Positions 16,353 through 23,544 of a stretch of 32,888 bases of DNA are shown here, piece after piece. The DNA is from Myxococcales bacterium (GTDB taxonomy: Bacteria > Myxococcota > Myxococcia > Myxococcales > Myxococcaceae), in assembly GCA_016191815.1 (NCBI GenBank), contig JACPVI010000017.1:1-32888 (forward strand), read 5' to 3'. The translations under genes and the position numbers were made by a program. Numbering within the stretch: the stretch's first letter is position 1; each line of letters begins with the position of its first letter. The notes under the pieces are model-generated. The model was not told the origin of the DNA, searched no databases, and worked only from the letters and a program-made list of their open reading frames with translations.

Positions 16353-17093
16353 GTGAGACGCCTCGCACTCGCCGCCGTGCTGATCGCCGTGCCCGCCTTC
16401 GCGCAGGGCATCAAGCTGGAGATGAACGTCAACACCTCGGAGTCCAGGGCGGAGTCCCGAGCCGAGTCCAGCTCCTTCTCCAACGAGGCCTACAAGCTGA
16501 GCTACGACTCCAGCTCCGACGGCCGCACCCTGATGAAGGTGCTGGAGCCGGAGGGCGCCCGCTGCGACGTCTGGGACGGCAACCGAAAGGCCACCTTCGA
16601 AGTCCCCTTCTCCTTCGACGCCGCCCCCGACCGCTTCTACAAGTTCGTGGTGTACCTCCCCAACGGCCAGGTGTTCGAGAAGAAGCTCGAGGCCAAGGCC
16701 CGCCAGGTGGGGAAGCTCTACGTGCAGGGCGGAGGCTCGGCCACGGTGATGGTGAGGGTGGACGGTCCGGCCCACGCGCCGCCGCCGCCTCCTCCTCCGG
16801 CGGGCCCGGTGCCGATGGGCGAGGGCGACTTCTCTGCGCTGGTGGGAGCGGTCCAGGCGGAGGATTTCTCCGGAGAGAAGCTGGACGTCATTCGCACCGC
16901 CTCCTCCCGCGCCTACTTCACCGTGGACCAGGTGGGCCGGCTGGTGGACCTGATGGACTTCGGCAACGACAAGGTGCAGGTGGTGGAGATTACCCGGGCG
17001 AAGATTGTCGACCGGCAGAACGCCTTCCAGCTCTACCAGCACTTCGAGTTCGCCGGCGAGAAACAACAAGTAAAGCGGCTGCTCGGCAACTGA
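16353..17093 (+). CDS. exported DUF4476 protein
   Basis: This 246-residue protein has a signal peptide (about 1-18, ending A-F-A-Q). GTG 16353 is chosen because it follows GGAGGAG with correct spacing and starts the signal peptide; no ATG fits. Residues ~20-130 form a Ser/Glu-rich stretch and a beta-rich domain with one Cys (G-A-R-C-D-V-W). A Pro-rich linker follows (P7 run, around 145-155). The C-terminal DUF4476 domain (~160-246) has F-S-G-E-K-L-D-V-I-R-T-A, F-T-V-D-Q-V-G-R-L-V-D-L-M-D-F and Y-x-H-F-E-F-A-G-E-K-Q-Q-V. The family function is unknown; it is frequent in Myxococcota and Bacteroidota. The gene converges on ligD, with 3 nt between the stops. Confidence 0.85.
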   Translation: MRRLALAAVLIAVPAFAQGIKLEMNVNTSESRAESRAESSSFSNEAYKLSYDSSSDGRTLMKVLEPEGARCDVWDGNRKATFEVPFSFDAAPDRFYKFVVYLPNGQVFEKKLEAKARQVGKLYVQGGGSATVMVRVDGPAHAPPPPPPPAGPVPMGEGDFSALVGAVQAEDFSGEKLDVIRTASSRAYFTVDQVGRLVDLMDFGNDKVQVVEITRAKIVDRQNAFQLYQHFEFAGEKQQVKRLLGN

Positions 17094-17096
17094 GGC

Positions 17097-18641
17097 TCAG
17101 CGCGCCTCGGCGGGCTCCTCACGGACGCAGTCCTCCGGCCGCTTGTCCTCGCGCAGGCCCTGCAAGGACGGCTGCCGCAGCTTCCCGTCACGCGTCCACT
17201 CGGAGAAGGCCACCTGCGCCACCAGCTTCGGCCTCACCCACACCGCGCCCCGCTGCCTGGGAGCGCCCTGCACCTCCGGCCGCTCCACCCGGTCGCGGTC
17301 CAAGAGCTCCTTGAGCAGTTCCCGCACCCTGTCGGTGAAGCCGGTGCCCACCTTCCCGGCGTAGTGGAAGGCCCGCCCCTCGCGCACCGCGAGGAGCAGG
17401 GAGCCGATCGCCGCTCCACCGGTGCGGATGGGGAGGTAGCCCACCACCGCCACTTCCTGGGTGGCCTGCACTTTCAGCTTGAGCCAGTCGCGAGAGCGGC
17501 CGCCGCGGTACTTGGAGCCGCGACGCTTGGCGACGATGCCCTCGGTGCCGCGCCGCTTGGCGGCCGACAGCGCGCCGGCGAGAGGGAGATCCACCCGTTC
17601 ACCGAGCTGGATGGGAGGAGTGGCGTTGGCGAGCACGCTCTCCAGCAAGTCCCGCCGCTCCTCCAGGGGACGGCCGCGGAGGTCCTCTCCGTCCAGCCAG
17701 AGGAGGTCGAACGCCGCGAAGCGCTCCTCGCCCTTGCTGGTCTGGAGGAGCTGAAATTTGGAGGCGCCGCGCTCGTCCAGCGCCACCACCTCGCCGTCCA
17801 GCACCGCCTCCGCCACCTCGAGGTGCGAGAGCGCCTGGGCGATGTCCGGGAAGCGCTCGGACAGGTCCAGCGCGGAGCGGGAACGGAAGGCCACCCTCCC
17901 CGCACAGATGGCCGCCAGCCCGCGGTAGCCGTCGTACTTCACCTCGAGCAGGTAGCGGCCCTCCTCCACCTCTTCCGCCCGCGAGGGAGTGGCCCTCATC
18001 GGCGGCCCCACCTTCTCGAGGAGCTGGCCCGGCTCCGGATGGATGGTGGCCATCGCCCTTCGGCTCACCGGGCCGCGGGTCCTCACCCGCCCCGACTGGA
18101 CCGACTCCGGCCGTTCGGCGAGCACGTCGTAGCCTGGGTCCTCGCTTCCGTCCTTGGCCTTGAAGAACAGCCACTGCTGCTTGCCGCCAGCCAGCCGGGT
18201 GCGCAAAAGGTGCCAGCGCCCGTGCAGCTTCTCGCCTTGCAGCTCGAGGTGGAGGTGCCCCTTCTTTCGCTGCTGGCTGCCTTCGCCGGGGGGGACGGTG
18301 TCGAAGGTTCCGCGGTCCCAGAGGATGGAGTCGCCCGCCCCGTACTCCCCTTCCGGGATGCGGCCCTCGAAGCTCGCGTAGGCGAGCGGGTGGTCCTCGG
18401 TCTGCACCGCCAGCCGCTTCTGCGAGGGGTCGTAGCTCGGCCCCTTGGGGATGGCCCAGCTCGCGAGGGCGCCGTCCAGCTCCAGGCGCAAGTCGTAGTG
18501 GAGGCGTCTGGCGTCGTGCTTGTGTACCACGAAGAGGGGCAGGCCCTCTTTGCGGCCGGCCGGCGCCGTGCCCGGCTCGGGGGTGACTTCGAAGCGGCGC
18601 TTCCTCGCGTACTCGCGGAGCTTCCCTCTGGCTTGGCCCAT
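17097..18641 (-). CDS. ligD: ATP-dependent DNA ligase LigD (phosphoesterase + ligase form)
   Basis: This 514-residue enzyme of bacterial non-homologous end joining cleans 3' ends and seals double-strand breaks, normally with Ku. Residues ~35-185 are the 3'-phosphoesterase domain: H40-K-H42-D, H48-Y-D50-L-R-L-E and T-E-D-H84-P-L supply the metal-binding His/Asp set known from Pseudomonas LigD. Residues ~210-490 are the ligase: the AMP-linked lysine is K235 in E-V-K-Y-D-G-Y-R, followed by A-V-L-D-G-E-V-V-A-L-D and E-G-I-V-A-K-R-R-G-S-K-Y, and the OB-fold end. The usual primase/polymerase domain is missing; many Proteobacteria keep it on the same chain or on another gene. No ku gene is seen within this window. 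The start is ATG 18641. Confidence 0.93.
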   Translation of the reverse strand: MGQARGKLREYARKRRFEVTPEPGTAPAGRKEGLPLFVVHKHDARRLHYDLRLELDGALASWAIPKGPSYDPSQKRLAVQTEDHPLAYASFEGRIPEGEYGAGDSILWDRGTFDTVPPGEGSQQRKKGHLHLELQGEKLHGRWHLLRTRLAGGKQQWLFFKAKDGSEDPGYDVLAERPESVQSGRVRTRGPVSRRAMATIHPEPGQLLEKVGPPMRATPSRAEEVEEGRYLLEVKYDGYRGLAAICAGRVAFRSRSALDLSERFPDIAQALSHLEVAEAVLDGEVVALDERGASKFQLLQTSKGEERFAAFDLLWLDGEDLRGRPLEERRDLLESVLANATPPIQLGERVDLPLAGALSAAKRRGTEGIVAKRRGSKYRGGRSRDWLKLKVQATQEVAVVGYLPIRTGGAAIGSLLLAVREGRAFHYAGKVGTGFTDRVRELLKELLDRDRVERPEVQGAPRQRGAVWVRPKLVAQVAFSEWTRDGKLRQPSLQGLREDKRPEDCVREEPAEAR

Positions 18642-18678
18642 CTCGCCAAAGGTTCGGCCCGACTAGCCCTGCGGCAAC

Positions 18679-18987
18679 CTACTTCCGGACCTGGCCGTCG
18701 TGCTTCTGCCGGTAGATCTTCGCGCTCATCCGGTCTTGCCGGGCCTGAGCCTTGGCGCGCTCGGAGAGGGTGAAGCGGCCGCCGTCCACCCGGTCGCGCT
18801 GGATTTGCCTGTGGAGGCGGGCCTCCTGGCGCTCGAGCGAGACCGCTTCGGCGCGGGTGAGCTGCCCGCTGCGGACGCCCCGGGCGATGCGCTGCTGCTG
18901 GCGGACTTCGCGCTTGGCGACCGAGGCGGCGAAGGAGGGGGTGGCGACGAGGACGCAGAGGGCGGCGGCGAGGGGGGCGAGCTTCAC
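18679..18987 (-). CDS. small exported basic helical protein
   Basis: This 102-residue protein starts at GTG 18987 behind AAGGAG. A signal peptide (1-20, ending S-F-A-A) is followed by a charged, Gln/Arg-rich helical region: R-Q-Q-Q-R-I-A-R-G-V-R-S-G-Q-L-T and E-A-V-S-L-E-R-Q-E-A-R-L, then R-D-R-V-D-G-G-R-F-T and I-Y-R-Q-K-H-D at the end. It looks like a common proteobacterial family of small periplasmic proteins, with two or three similar helical units, of unknown function. It sits 37 bp upstream of ligD in the same direction but has its own start signals. The upstream zinc-ribbon gene ends 81 bp away. Confidence 0.75.
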   Translation of the reverse strand: MKLAPLAAALCVLVATPSFAASVAKREVRQQQRIARGVRSGQLTRAEAVSLERQEARLHRQIQRDRVDGGRFTLSERAKAQARQDRMSAKIYRQKHDGQVRK

Positions 18988-19068
18988 GTTCAGGCTCCTT
19001 GTGGGGGGCCGGCGGGGTGCCGGCCGTCTGCCTGGGTGAACCCGCCCGGACGGAAGTGGTTGCGGGCC

Positions 19069-19302
19069 TCAGGCCCGGTCGTGCAACTCCATGATTCCGC
19101 GCACGTTTGCGCAGTGGGCGCAGCAGTACATGTGGCCGTTCTTTTCCATCCCGTGGCCGATGATGCGGTTGCCGCAGTTCTCGCACCTCGGGGCCAGAGC
19201 AGTGATGGCGCACTCGAAGCAATCGAAGGTGTGGGAGATGTCGCCCACCAGCACCTGGAACGCCTTGTCGTAGTCGTTCCCGCACACTTCACAACGTCCC
19301 AT
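19069..19302 (-). CDS. small zinc-ribbon protein
   Basis: This 77-residue protein has four metal-binding clusters: C4-x2-C7, C28-x2-C31, C40-x2-C43 and C60-C-x2-C64, enough for two zinc sites. The ATG at 19302 lies 6 nt after GGGGGAGG. It belongs to a conserved family of short proteins that begin M-G-R-C-E-V-C-G-N-D-Y-D-K and end near C-C-A-H-C-A. The role is unknown; nucleic-acid or protein contact is typical of such ribbons but is inferred. The divergent amidohydrolase gene begins 217 bp away, across a 14-bp inverted repeat. Confidence 0.85.
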   Translation of the reverse strand: MGRCEVCGNDYDKAFQVLVGDISHTFDCFECAITALAPRCENCGNRIIGHGMEKNGHMYCCAHCANVRGIMELHDRA

Positions 19303-19325
19303 GAATCGCCTCCCCCGAGTGGTTC

Positions 19326-19384
19326 GGGGCGCCCGGGAGCCACCCCACACCCCAACCGCACTCCTCCGCCCTCCCGGGCGCCCC
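19326..19384. repeat. perfect 14-bp inverted repeat between divergent genes
   Basis: GGGGCGCCCGGGAG (19326-19339) and CTCCCGGGCGCCCC (19371-19384) pair perfectly across a 31-nt C-rich loop. Each arm itself contains the small palindromes GGGCGCCC and CCCGGG. It starts 24 bp upstream of the zinc-ribbon start and so would lie in its leader or promoter. Confidence 0.7.
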
Positions 19385-19502
19385 ACGCGCCGTCGACGCG
19401 GCCGCGCTCGAAAAGCTAGGGACGCTTTGGGCCCACACGCAGCCCGCGGCGGCTTCCGGGCTGCCTGCCCGCTTGGGGGACGCTGGGGGCTTCGGCAGGC
19501 GG

Positions 19503-19508
19503 TAGGAT
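19503..19508 (+). promoter_or_regulatory. -10-like TAGGAT before the amidohydrolase gene
   Basis: TAGGAT ends 11 nt before the GTG at 19520, implying a very short or absent leader. No good -35 box is visible at the usual distance. Confidence 0.3.
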
Positions 19509-19519
19509 GCCGGCCGACC

Positions 19520-20389
19520 GTGCACGTCCGGCTCTCCACCGCGGCCATCTCGCTCTGCCTGGCCGGCTGCGCCACGACTCGGTACTCCGGGCCCATCATC
19601 GACTTCCACGTCCACCTGGAGGCGGAGGGCGAGGCGGGGCGGATCAACCCCAAGCAGCCGGCGACGGAGGCGGCACTGTCGCCGCAGATGGACACCGCGA
19701 GGGTAGGCAAGGCGGGAGTCATCACCATCGCTCTCCGGGGAAACGCCGAGCGGACGCGGAGGCAGAACGACTTCGTCCGCGCCCTGGCGGAGGCCAAGCC
19801 GGAGCGCTTCTTCGCCATCGGCTCTGTGCATCCGGAGGACGGGCTGGAGGCGCGAAGGGAGCTGGAGCGGCTCGCCCAGGCCGGGGTGAAGGTGGTGAAG
19901 CTCCACCCCAACACCCAAAGGTTCGACGTGGACTCCCCGGCGGTGGCGGAGGTGGTGGAGCGCGCCGCCGAGCTGAAGATGGTGGTGCTCTTCGACGGCT
20001 GGTCGCCCTTCGACGCCGACCAGACCGGAAAGCTGATGAAGCTGGCCATCACCAAGCCGCACGCCAGGCTGGTGATTGCCCACATGGGAGGCGCGCGCTT
20101 CGATGAGATGATGGCCTTCCACGCGCTGGAGCTCTACCCCTGGTACGCGCGCAACGTCTGGTTCGACCTCTCGGCGGTGACGCGCTTCTACGCCGATTCG
20201 CCCTACCGGGAGCAGCTCCTCTTCGTCTGCCGGAAGGTGGGGGTGGACCGGCTCTTGTTCGGCTCGGACTTCCCGATGGTGCAGCCGAGCCAGGCGGTGG
20301 CCGACGTGGAGAAGATGGGCTTCACTCCGGAGGAGCTACGGCGCATCTTCCACGACAACGCGGCGGAGCTGTTGGGCCGCTCGAGGTAG
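19520..20389 (+). CDS. lipoprotein metal-dependent amidohydrolase (amidohydrolase 2 family)
   Basis: This 289-residue enzyme is of the TIM-barrel amidohydrolase type. GTG 19520 gives a lipoprotein signal peptide with the lipobox L-A-G-C17, so the protein is probably anchored in the envelope. Catalytic features are I-I-D-F-H30-V-H32 (metal), V-K-L-H-P-N-T (third site), V-I-A-H-M-G-G (fourth) and L-F-G-S-D-F-P (catalytic Asp), in the usual order. Family members hydrolyse or decarboxylate ring or amide substrates; the substrate here is unknown. An envelope-anchored version is unusual, as most relatives are cytoplasmic. An upstream in-frame stretch is Arg-rich and lacks coding character. A -10-like TAGGAT lies 11 nt before the start. 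Confidence 0.85.
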   Translation: MHVRLSTAAISLCLAGCATTRYSGPIIDFHVHLEAEGEAGRINPKQPATEAALSPQMDTARVGKAGVITIALRGNAERTRRQNDFVRALAEAKPERFFAIGSVHPEDGLEARRELERLAQAGVKVVKLHPNTQRFDVDSPAVAEVVERAAELKMVVLFDGWSPFDADQTGKLMKLAITKPHARLVIAHMGGARFDEMMAFHALELYPWYARNVWFDLSAVTRFYADSPYREQLLFVCRKVGVDRLLFGSDFPMVQPSQAVADVEKMGFTPEELRRIFHDNAAELLGRSR

Positions 20390-20420
20390 CGAGGGTTGCG
20401 CGCCGTGGGTGGCTTGGCTA

Positions 20421-20444
20421 ATGTCAGACATGGGCGTCTGACAT
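20421..20444. promoter_or_regulatory. palindromic operator overlapping the antitoxin start codon
   Basis: ATGTCAGAC (20421-20429) and GTCTGACAT (20436-20444) are perfect 9-bp arms around a 6-nt spacer. The right arm covers the first two bases of the antitoxin ATG (20443). A weak promoter (TTGCGC 20396-20401, 17 nt, TAATGT 20419-20424) would place the -10 box on the left arm. Confidence 0.6.
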
Positions 20445-20706
20445 GGAACGGCTCACGGTGCGTCAGCTATCGCGAGAGACAGCCTCGGTCCTCGACCGGG
20501 TCGAGCGGGGAGAGACCATCGAGGTGACGCGCGGAAAGCGGGTGGTGGCGAAGGTGGTGCCGGTGCAGCCGCAGCGAGAGAGAAGGGCCGAGTGGACGGC
20601 GCACCTGCGCTGGCTCGACGCCATACGCTCGCCCGGACGCCGGCCGCGGGTTGACCCGGTCGATGAGCTGGTCGCGGAGCGGCGCAGGCGCAACGCCAGG
20701 CGATGA
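20443..20706 (+). CDS. Phd/YefM-family antitoxin
   Basis: This 87-residue protein has the N-terminal Phd-like fold: M-E-R-L-T-V-R-Q-L-S-R-E-T-A-S-V-L-D-R-V-E-R-G-E, then I-E-V-T-R-G-K-R-V-V-A-K-V-V-P. A basic helical tail (R-R-R-R-N-A-R-R end) probably binds the toxin. It is expected to repress its own operon through the palindrome over its start codon. The toxin gene overlaps its stop by 4 nt (ATGA). It is a distinct module from the pair at 7021-7631: opposite strand and a different operator. Confidence 0.87.
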   Translation: MERLTVRQLSRETASVLDRVERGETIEVTRGKRVVAKVVPVQPQRERRAEWTAHLRWLDAIRSPGRRPRVDPVDELVAERRRRNARR

Positions 20707-21161
20707 GGTTCTACGCAGACGCGAGCTTCCTGGTCGCGCTCTACCGGGAGACGCGTTTCTCCGAAGAAGCGAAGAGGCTGGTGGCGCGCCACTCGCCGCT
20801 CGTCCTGCTGTCCCCGCTGAGTCGCCTGGAAGTGGTTCGTAGCCTCGCCCGAGACCGAGACCCCCGCAGGCTCGCTCGATTCCGTGAGGACCTGGCCACC
20901 GGCTCGAAGATTCGCGTGGCGGACGTCGCCTCCTGGCCCGAGGGCCTGAGGCTTGCCGAAACCTGGGTCCAGCGCACGAGCCGGCGGCTCTCCACCGGGG
21001 CGACCGACACCCTCGTCGTCGCCCTGGCATCCCTCGCGGGGGCCACCCACTTCCTGTCCTTCGATCAGGGCAGCCACCAGCGGGTGGTGGCGTTGATGGC
21101 CGGCCTGTCGGTGCTGCCCGCGCACTCGCGCGAAGAGAAGGCCCTCGCCCTGCCGGTCTGA
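20703..21161 (+). CDS. PIN-domain toxin (VapC-like)
   Basis: This 152-residue predicted ribonuclease begins at ATG 20703, overlapping the antitoxin stop (ATGA). PIN residues are visible: Asp6 in F-Y-A-D-A-S-F-L-V-A-L, Glu43 in S-R-L-E-V-V-R, Asp102 in T-G-A-T-D-T-L-V-V-A-L-A, and Asp121 in F-L-S-F-D-Q-G. The Y-A-D-A-S-F-L-V-A-L-Y start is typical of PIN toxins that pair with Phd-type antitoxins. All acidic positions are kept, so it should be active. It converges on the DUF2259 gene, with 17 bp between stops. Confidence 0.9.
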   Translation: MRFYADASFLVALYRETRFSEEAKRLVARHSPLVLLSPLSRLEVVRSLARDRDPRRLARFREDLATGSKIRVADVASWPEGLRLAETWVQRTSRRLSTGATDTLVVALASLAGATHFLSFDQGSHQRVVALMAGLSVLPAHSREEKALALPV

Positions 21162-21178
21162 ACGATGCTGAGCGGGGG

Positions 21179-22171
21179 CTACTTTCCGGGAATCCACTTG
21201 CCCTTCTTCACCAGCTCCACTTCGCAGGAGCGCTTGGCTCGCTTCTGCCCGCCCTCCTCGAAGGGTCCGGCTCCGTAGAAGCGCTCGAGCGTCTCGCTCT
21301 GGTCACAGGTGCCGAAGAGGTTGGCGGTGGGGCAGGGCGAGCTGCTCCACGCTCCTGCGCCCTGGACGCAGGACTCCTCAAGCTTGGCCTCCGGCAGAGG
21401 GAAGCTCCGGTAGTCCGTGCAGCTGTTCTCGGTTTCCATCAGGTTGCAGCTGGCGAGGATCGGACCCGGCCCTTGCTCCCGAAGCTTAGGAGGGAGGTTC
21501 GCCTCGCGGTTCATCACTTCGAGCTTCCCGGTGACGCCCATCACGTAGGACTCGGTCCTGCCTGGGCCCTCGACTTGCTCGTAGCCCACCAGCACCAGCA
21601 GCCCTTTCCGGTGCGAGAAGGCGCCGTCCAGCTTGTAGTTGCGGGCGCACTTCCGGGAGCCGGGCAGCTTCTTGTCGTGCTGCAGCGCCACCGGCTCACC
21701 GTAGGGCGAGCTCAAGCTGGCCCGGAGCAGCTTTCCCGGCCCGGTGCGGTGGCAGTCCTCCGGCCGGCCGGGCGCAGGCGTCGAGGAAATCTCTATCTCC
21801 CAGATCGCGCCGTCGGGCCCGGAGAAGGAGCCGCCGTCGAGCTTGAGCGGCTTCCCGTGCTTCTCGGGCTCGATGCCGAGCTTCTTCAGCGCTGCGGCGC
21901 TCTTGGTGGAGGCCTCGCTGATCGCCGTCTCGATGTCGTGGCCCTCCTCGAGGCCGGGGGACAGCTGGGCCTTCATTGGCGGCGCCGCGTAATCGTTCTT
22001 CGCCACGTCGATGAAGAAGATTTTCGCCCACGCCCGGTCTCCCTCCACCCCGTTGTCCTGGAAGGCCACGTAGCGGCCGTCGGCGGAGAAGCCCACCAGG
22101 TCCGCCGCGTTCGCCCGGGACGCCAGGGAGAGCGCGGCCACAGCCAACAGGCACAGCTTCGTCCGGTTCAA
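21179..22171 (-). CDS. secreted DUF2259 protein
   Basis: This ~330-residue exported protein belongs to the DUF2259 family. The mature start A-D-L-V-G-F-S-A-D-G-R-Y-V-A-F-Q and the later K-I-F-F-I-D-V-A match its hallmark. A signal peptide (about 1-23) ends in S-R-A-N-A-A. TTG 22171 is chosen: it is preceded by AAGGGGG with proper spacing and starts the signal peptide. The C-terminal part has paired Cys (S-C-N, S-C-T, S-C-V, P-C-P, T-C-D, S-C-E), so disulphides are likely. It lies 23 nt after the ankyrin gene and probably shares its mRNA. The function is unknown. Confidence 0.8.
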   Translation of the reverse strand: MNRTKLCLLAVAALSLASRANAADLVGFSADGRYVAFQDNGVEGDRAWAKIFFIDVAKNDYAAPPMKAQLSPGLEEGHDIETAISEASTKSAAALKKLGIEPEKHGKPLKLDGGSFSGPDGAIWEIEISSTPAPGRPEDCHRTGPGKLLRASLSSPYGEPVALQHDKKLPGSRKCARNYKLDGAFSHRKGLLVLVGYEQVEGPGRTESYVMGVTGKLEVMNREANLPPKLREQGPGPILASCNLMETENSCTDYRSFPLPEAKLEESCVQGAGAWSSSPCPTANLFGTCDQSETLERFYGAGPFEEGGQKRAKRSCEVELVKKGKWIPGK

Positions 22172-22194
22172 GGTGACCCCCTTGGCGATTCTCC

Positions 22195-23469
22195 TCAACG
22201 CTTCTGCTCGAGCGCCTTCAGTACCGCGGCGACGCGGGCGTGCCCAGCTTTCGAGGCGACCTGGAGCGGGGTAGTGCCCGGCGGGAGCTCGACGTCCGCG
22301 ATGCAACTTCCGTCCTTCTCGTTCTCCTCGGCGCACAGGGTCGCCTCCTCGGTGGACGCCGCCGCCGGATCGGCTCCGCGCTCCAGAAGCAACCTGGCCA
22401 GCGCCTCGTCGCCCTTCCACGCCGCGTGGTGGAGCGGGGTCCAGCCCTCGGCATCCTTCGCGTTCGGCTCCGCGCGCCTGTCCAGGAGCCTGCGCGCGAC
22501 GGCGGCATCGCTCGCGTGGTGGAGCGCGGTCTTTCCGCCCCCGTCCTTGGCGCCGATGTCCGCCCCCTGCTGGAGCAGATAGTCGACCACCGCCCAATGT
22601 CCACCCCGGGCTGCGTCGGGCAACGCCTGGGACTCCCCGCGGACTCGCGCCCCGGCCGCCCACAACACCTTCACCGCCTCCAGCTTTCCTTCCGCCGAAG
22701 CCCACTCGAGGGGCGTCCGGCCCTCGCCTCTCTGGTTCAAGTCTAGCCCTCGCTCGAGGAGCATCGAGATGACCTCCGGATTTCCCCTGGCGGCAGCCCG
22801 GTGGAGCAAGGTCTGCCGAGTCAGCGGCACCTTCGGGTCCGCGCCCTTTTCGAGGAGCAGCCGCACCAACTCGGGGCTGCCCCGCGCCACCGCCGCCGCC
22901 AGCGGCGCAGTTCCGTGCTTTCCGCGCGCGTTCACGTCCGCTCCTTGCGCGACCAGGTACCTGGCCACCTCCAGCCGCTCTTTCTCGATGGCGAAGGTGA
23001 GCGGGGTGTTCTCCTCCAGGCTCACGCGGGCCCACAGGCCATTGATGTTGGCGCCGCGGGCGAGGAGCGCCTGGACGCGCCCTAGGTTTCCCTCCGCGGC
23101 CGCGTTGGCCAGCTCATGCGGCGCCACCGGCCCGGAGGCGAGCGCCGTCCCTGCCGCGACCACGATGTCCCCCGCGGCTTTCCAGCTCAAAGGCTCCACC
23201 GCGGCGGCCTCCAGCCCCAAGCGGCGCGCCAGCTCGAGCGCCTTTGCCTTGCAGCGGGGGGCGAAGTACACCGCCCCCTGGTCCCGCGGCTTTTGGGCGG
23301 CTCCGCGCCGCGCCTCGGTCAGACCCGCATCGGCCACCACCTTCGCTACGCGGTCCAGGTTCCCGGCACCGGCGTCGAGGATTTCCACCGCGCAGCTCGG
23401 CTCGGCGGCTCGCGCCTGAAAGGTGGCGAGCAGCGCCAAGGCCACCGTCGGCATCAATCGAGGAGTCAT
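22195..23469 (-). CDS. exported LytR_C-ankyrin repeat protein
   Basis: This 424-residue protein has a signal peptide (1-21, ending A-R-A-A). Residues ~25-105 resemble the LytR_C domain: a Cys-containing V-E-I-L-D-A-G-A-G-N start, the V-A-K-V-V-A-D-A-G-L helix, V-Y-F-A-P-R-C and A-L-E-L-A-R-R-L-G. From ~117 to the end there are about eight ankyrin repeats (for example L-L-A-R-G-A-N-I-N-G, L-V-A-Q-G-A-D-V-N-A-R-G, L-L-E-R-G-A-D-P-A-A-A, T-P-L-H-H-A-A-W-K-G), with one repeat carrying an inserted loop with two Cys near the C-terminus. ATG 23469 is the start of the signal peptide. It probably binds protein partners in the periplasm. The DUF2259 gene follows after 23 nt. Confidence 0.85.
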   Translation of the reverse strand: MTPRLMPTVALALLATFQARAAEPSCAVEILDAGAGNLDRVAKVVADAGLTEARRGAAQKPRDQGAVYFAPRCKAKALELARRLGLEAAAVEPLSWKAAGDIVVAAGTALASGPVAPHELANAAAEGNLGRVQALLARGANINGLWARVSLEENTPLTFAIEKERLEVARYLVAQGADVNARGKHGTAPLAAAVARGSPELVRLLLEKGADPKVPLTRQTLLHRAAARGNPEVISMLLERGLDLNQRGEGRTPLEWASAEGKLEAVKVLWAAGARVRGESQALPDAARGGHWAVVDYLLQQGADIGAKDGGGKTALHHASDAAVARRLLDRRAEPNAKDAEGWTPLHHAAWKGDEALARLLLERGADPAAASTEEATLCAEENEKDGSCIADVELPPGTTPLQVASKAGHARVAAVLKALEQKR

Positions 23470-23532
23470 GGCTCCCTCTTGGCACTCGGCTCGGGCGCTC
23501 GCAAGGGCGGCTCGAACTGGCCCGCCCTCTGG

Positions 23533-23538
23533 TATGAC
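23533..23538 (+). promoter_or_regulatory. extended -10 box (TGGTATGAC) before hutF
   Basis: TG at 23530-23531, one base further, then TATGAC at 23533-23538 fit an extended -10 box. Transcription would start at about the GTG at 23545, so the mRNA would be leaderless; no Shine-Dalgarno site is present. Confidence 0.35.
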
Positions 23539-23544
23539 CTCGGC

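Noticed and set aside
23515-23522. AACTGGCC before hutF as a member of the hairpin family
   Set aside because: Only one arm is present; no matching GGCCAGTT follows.
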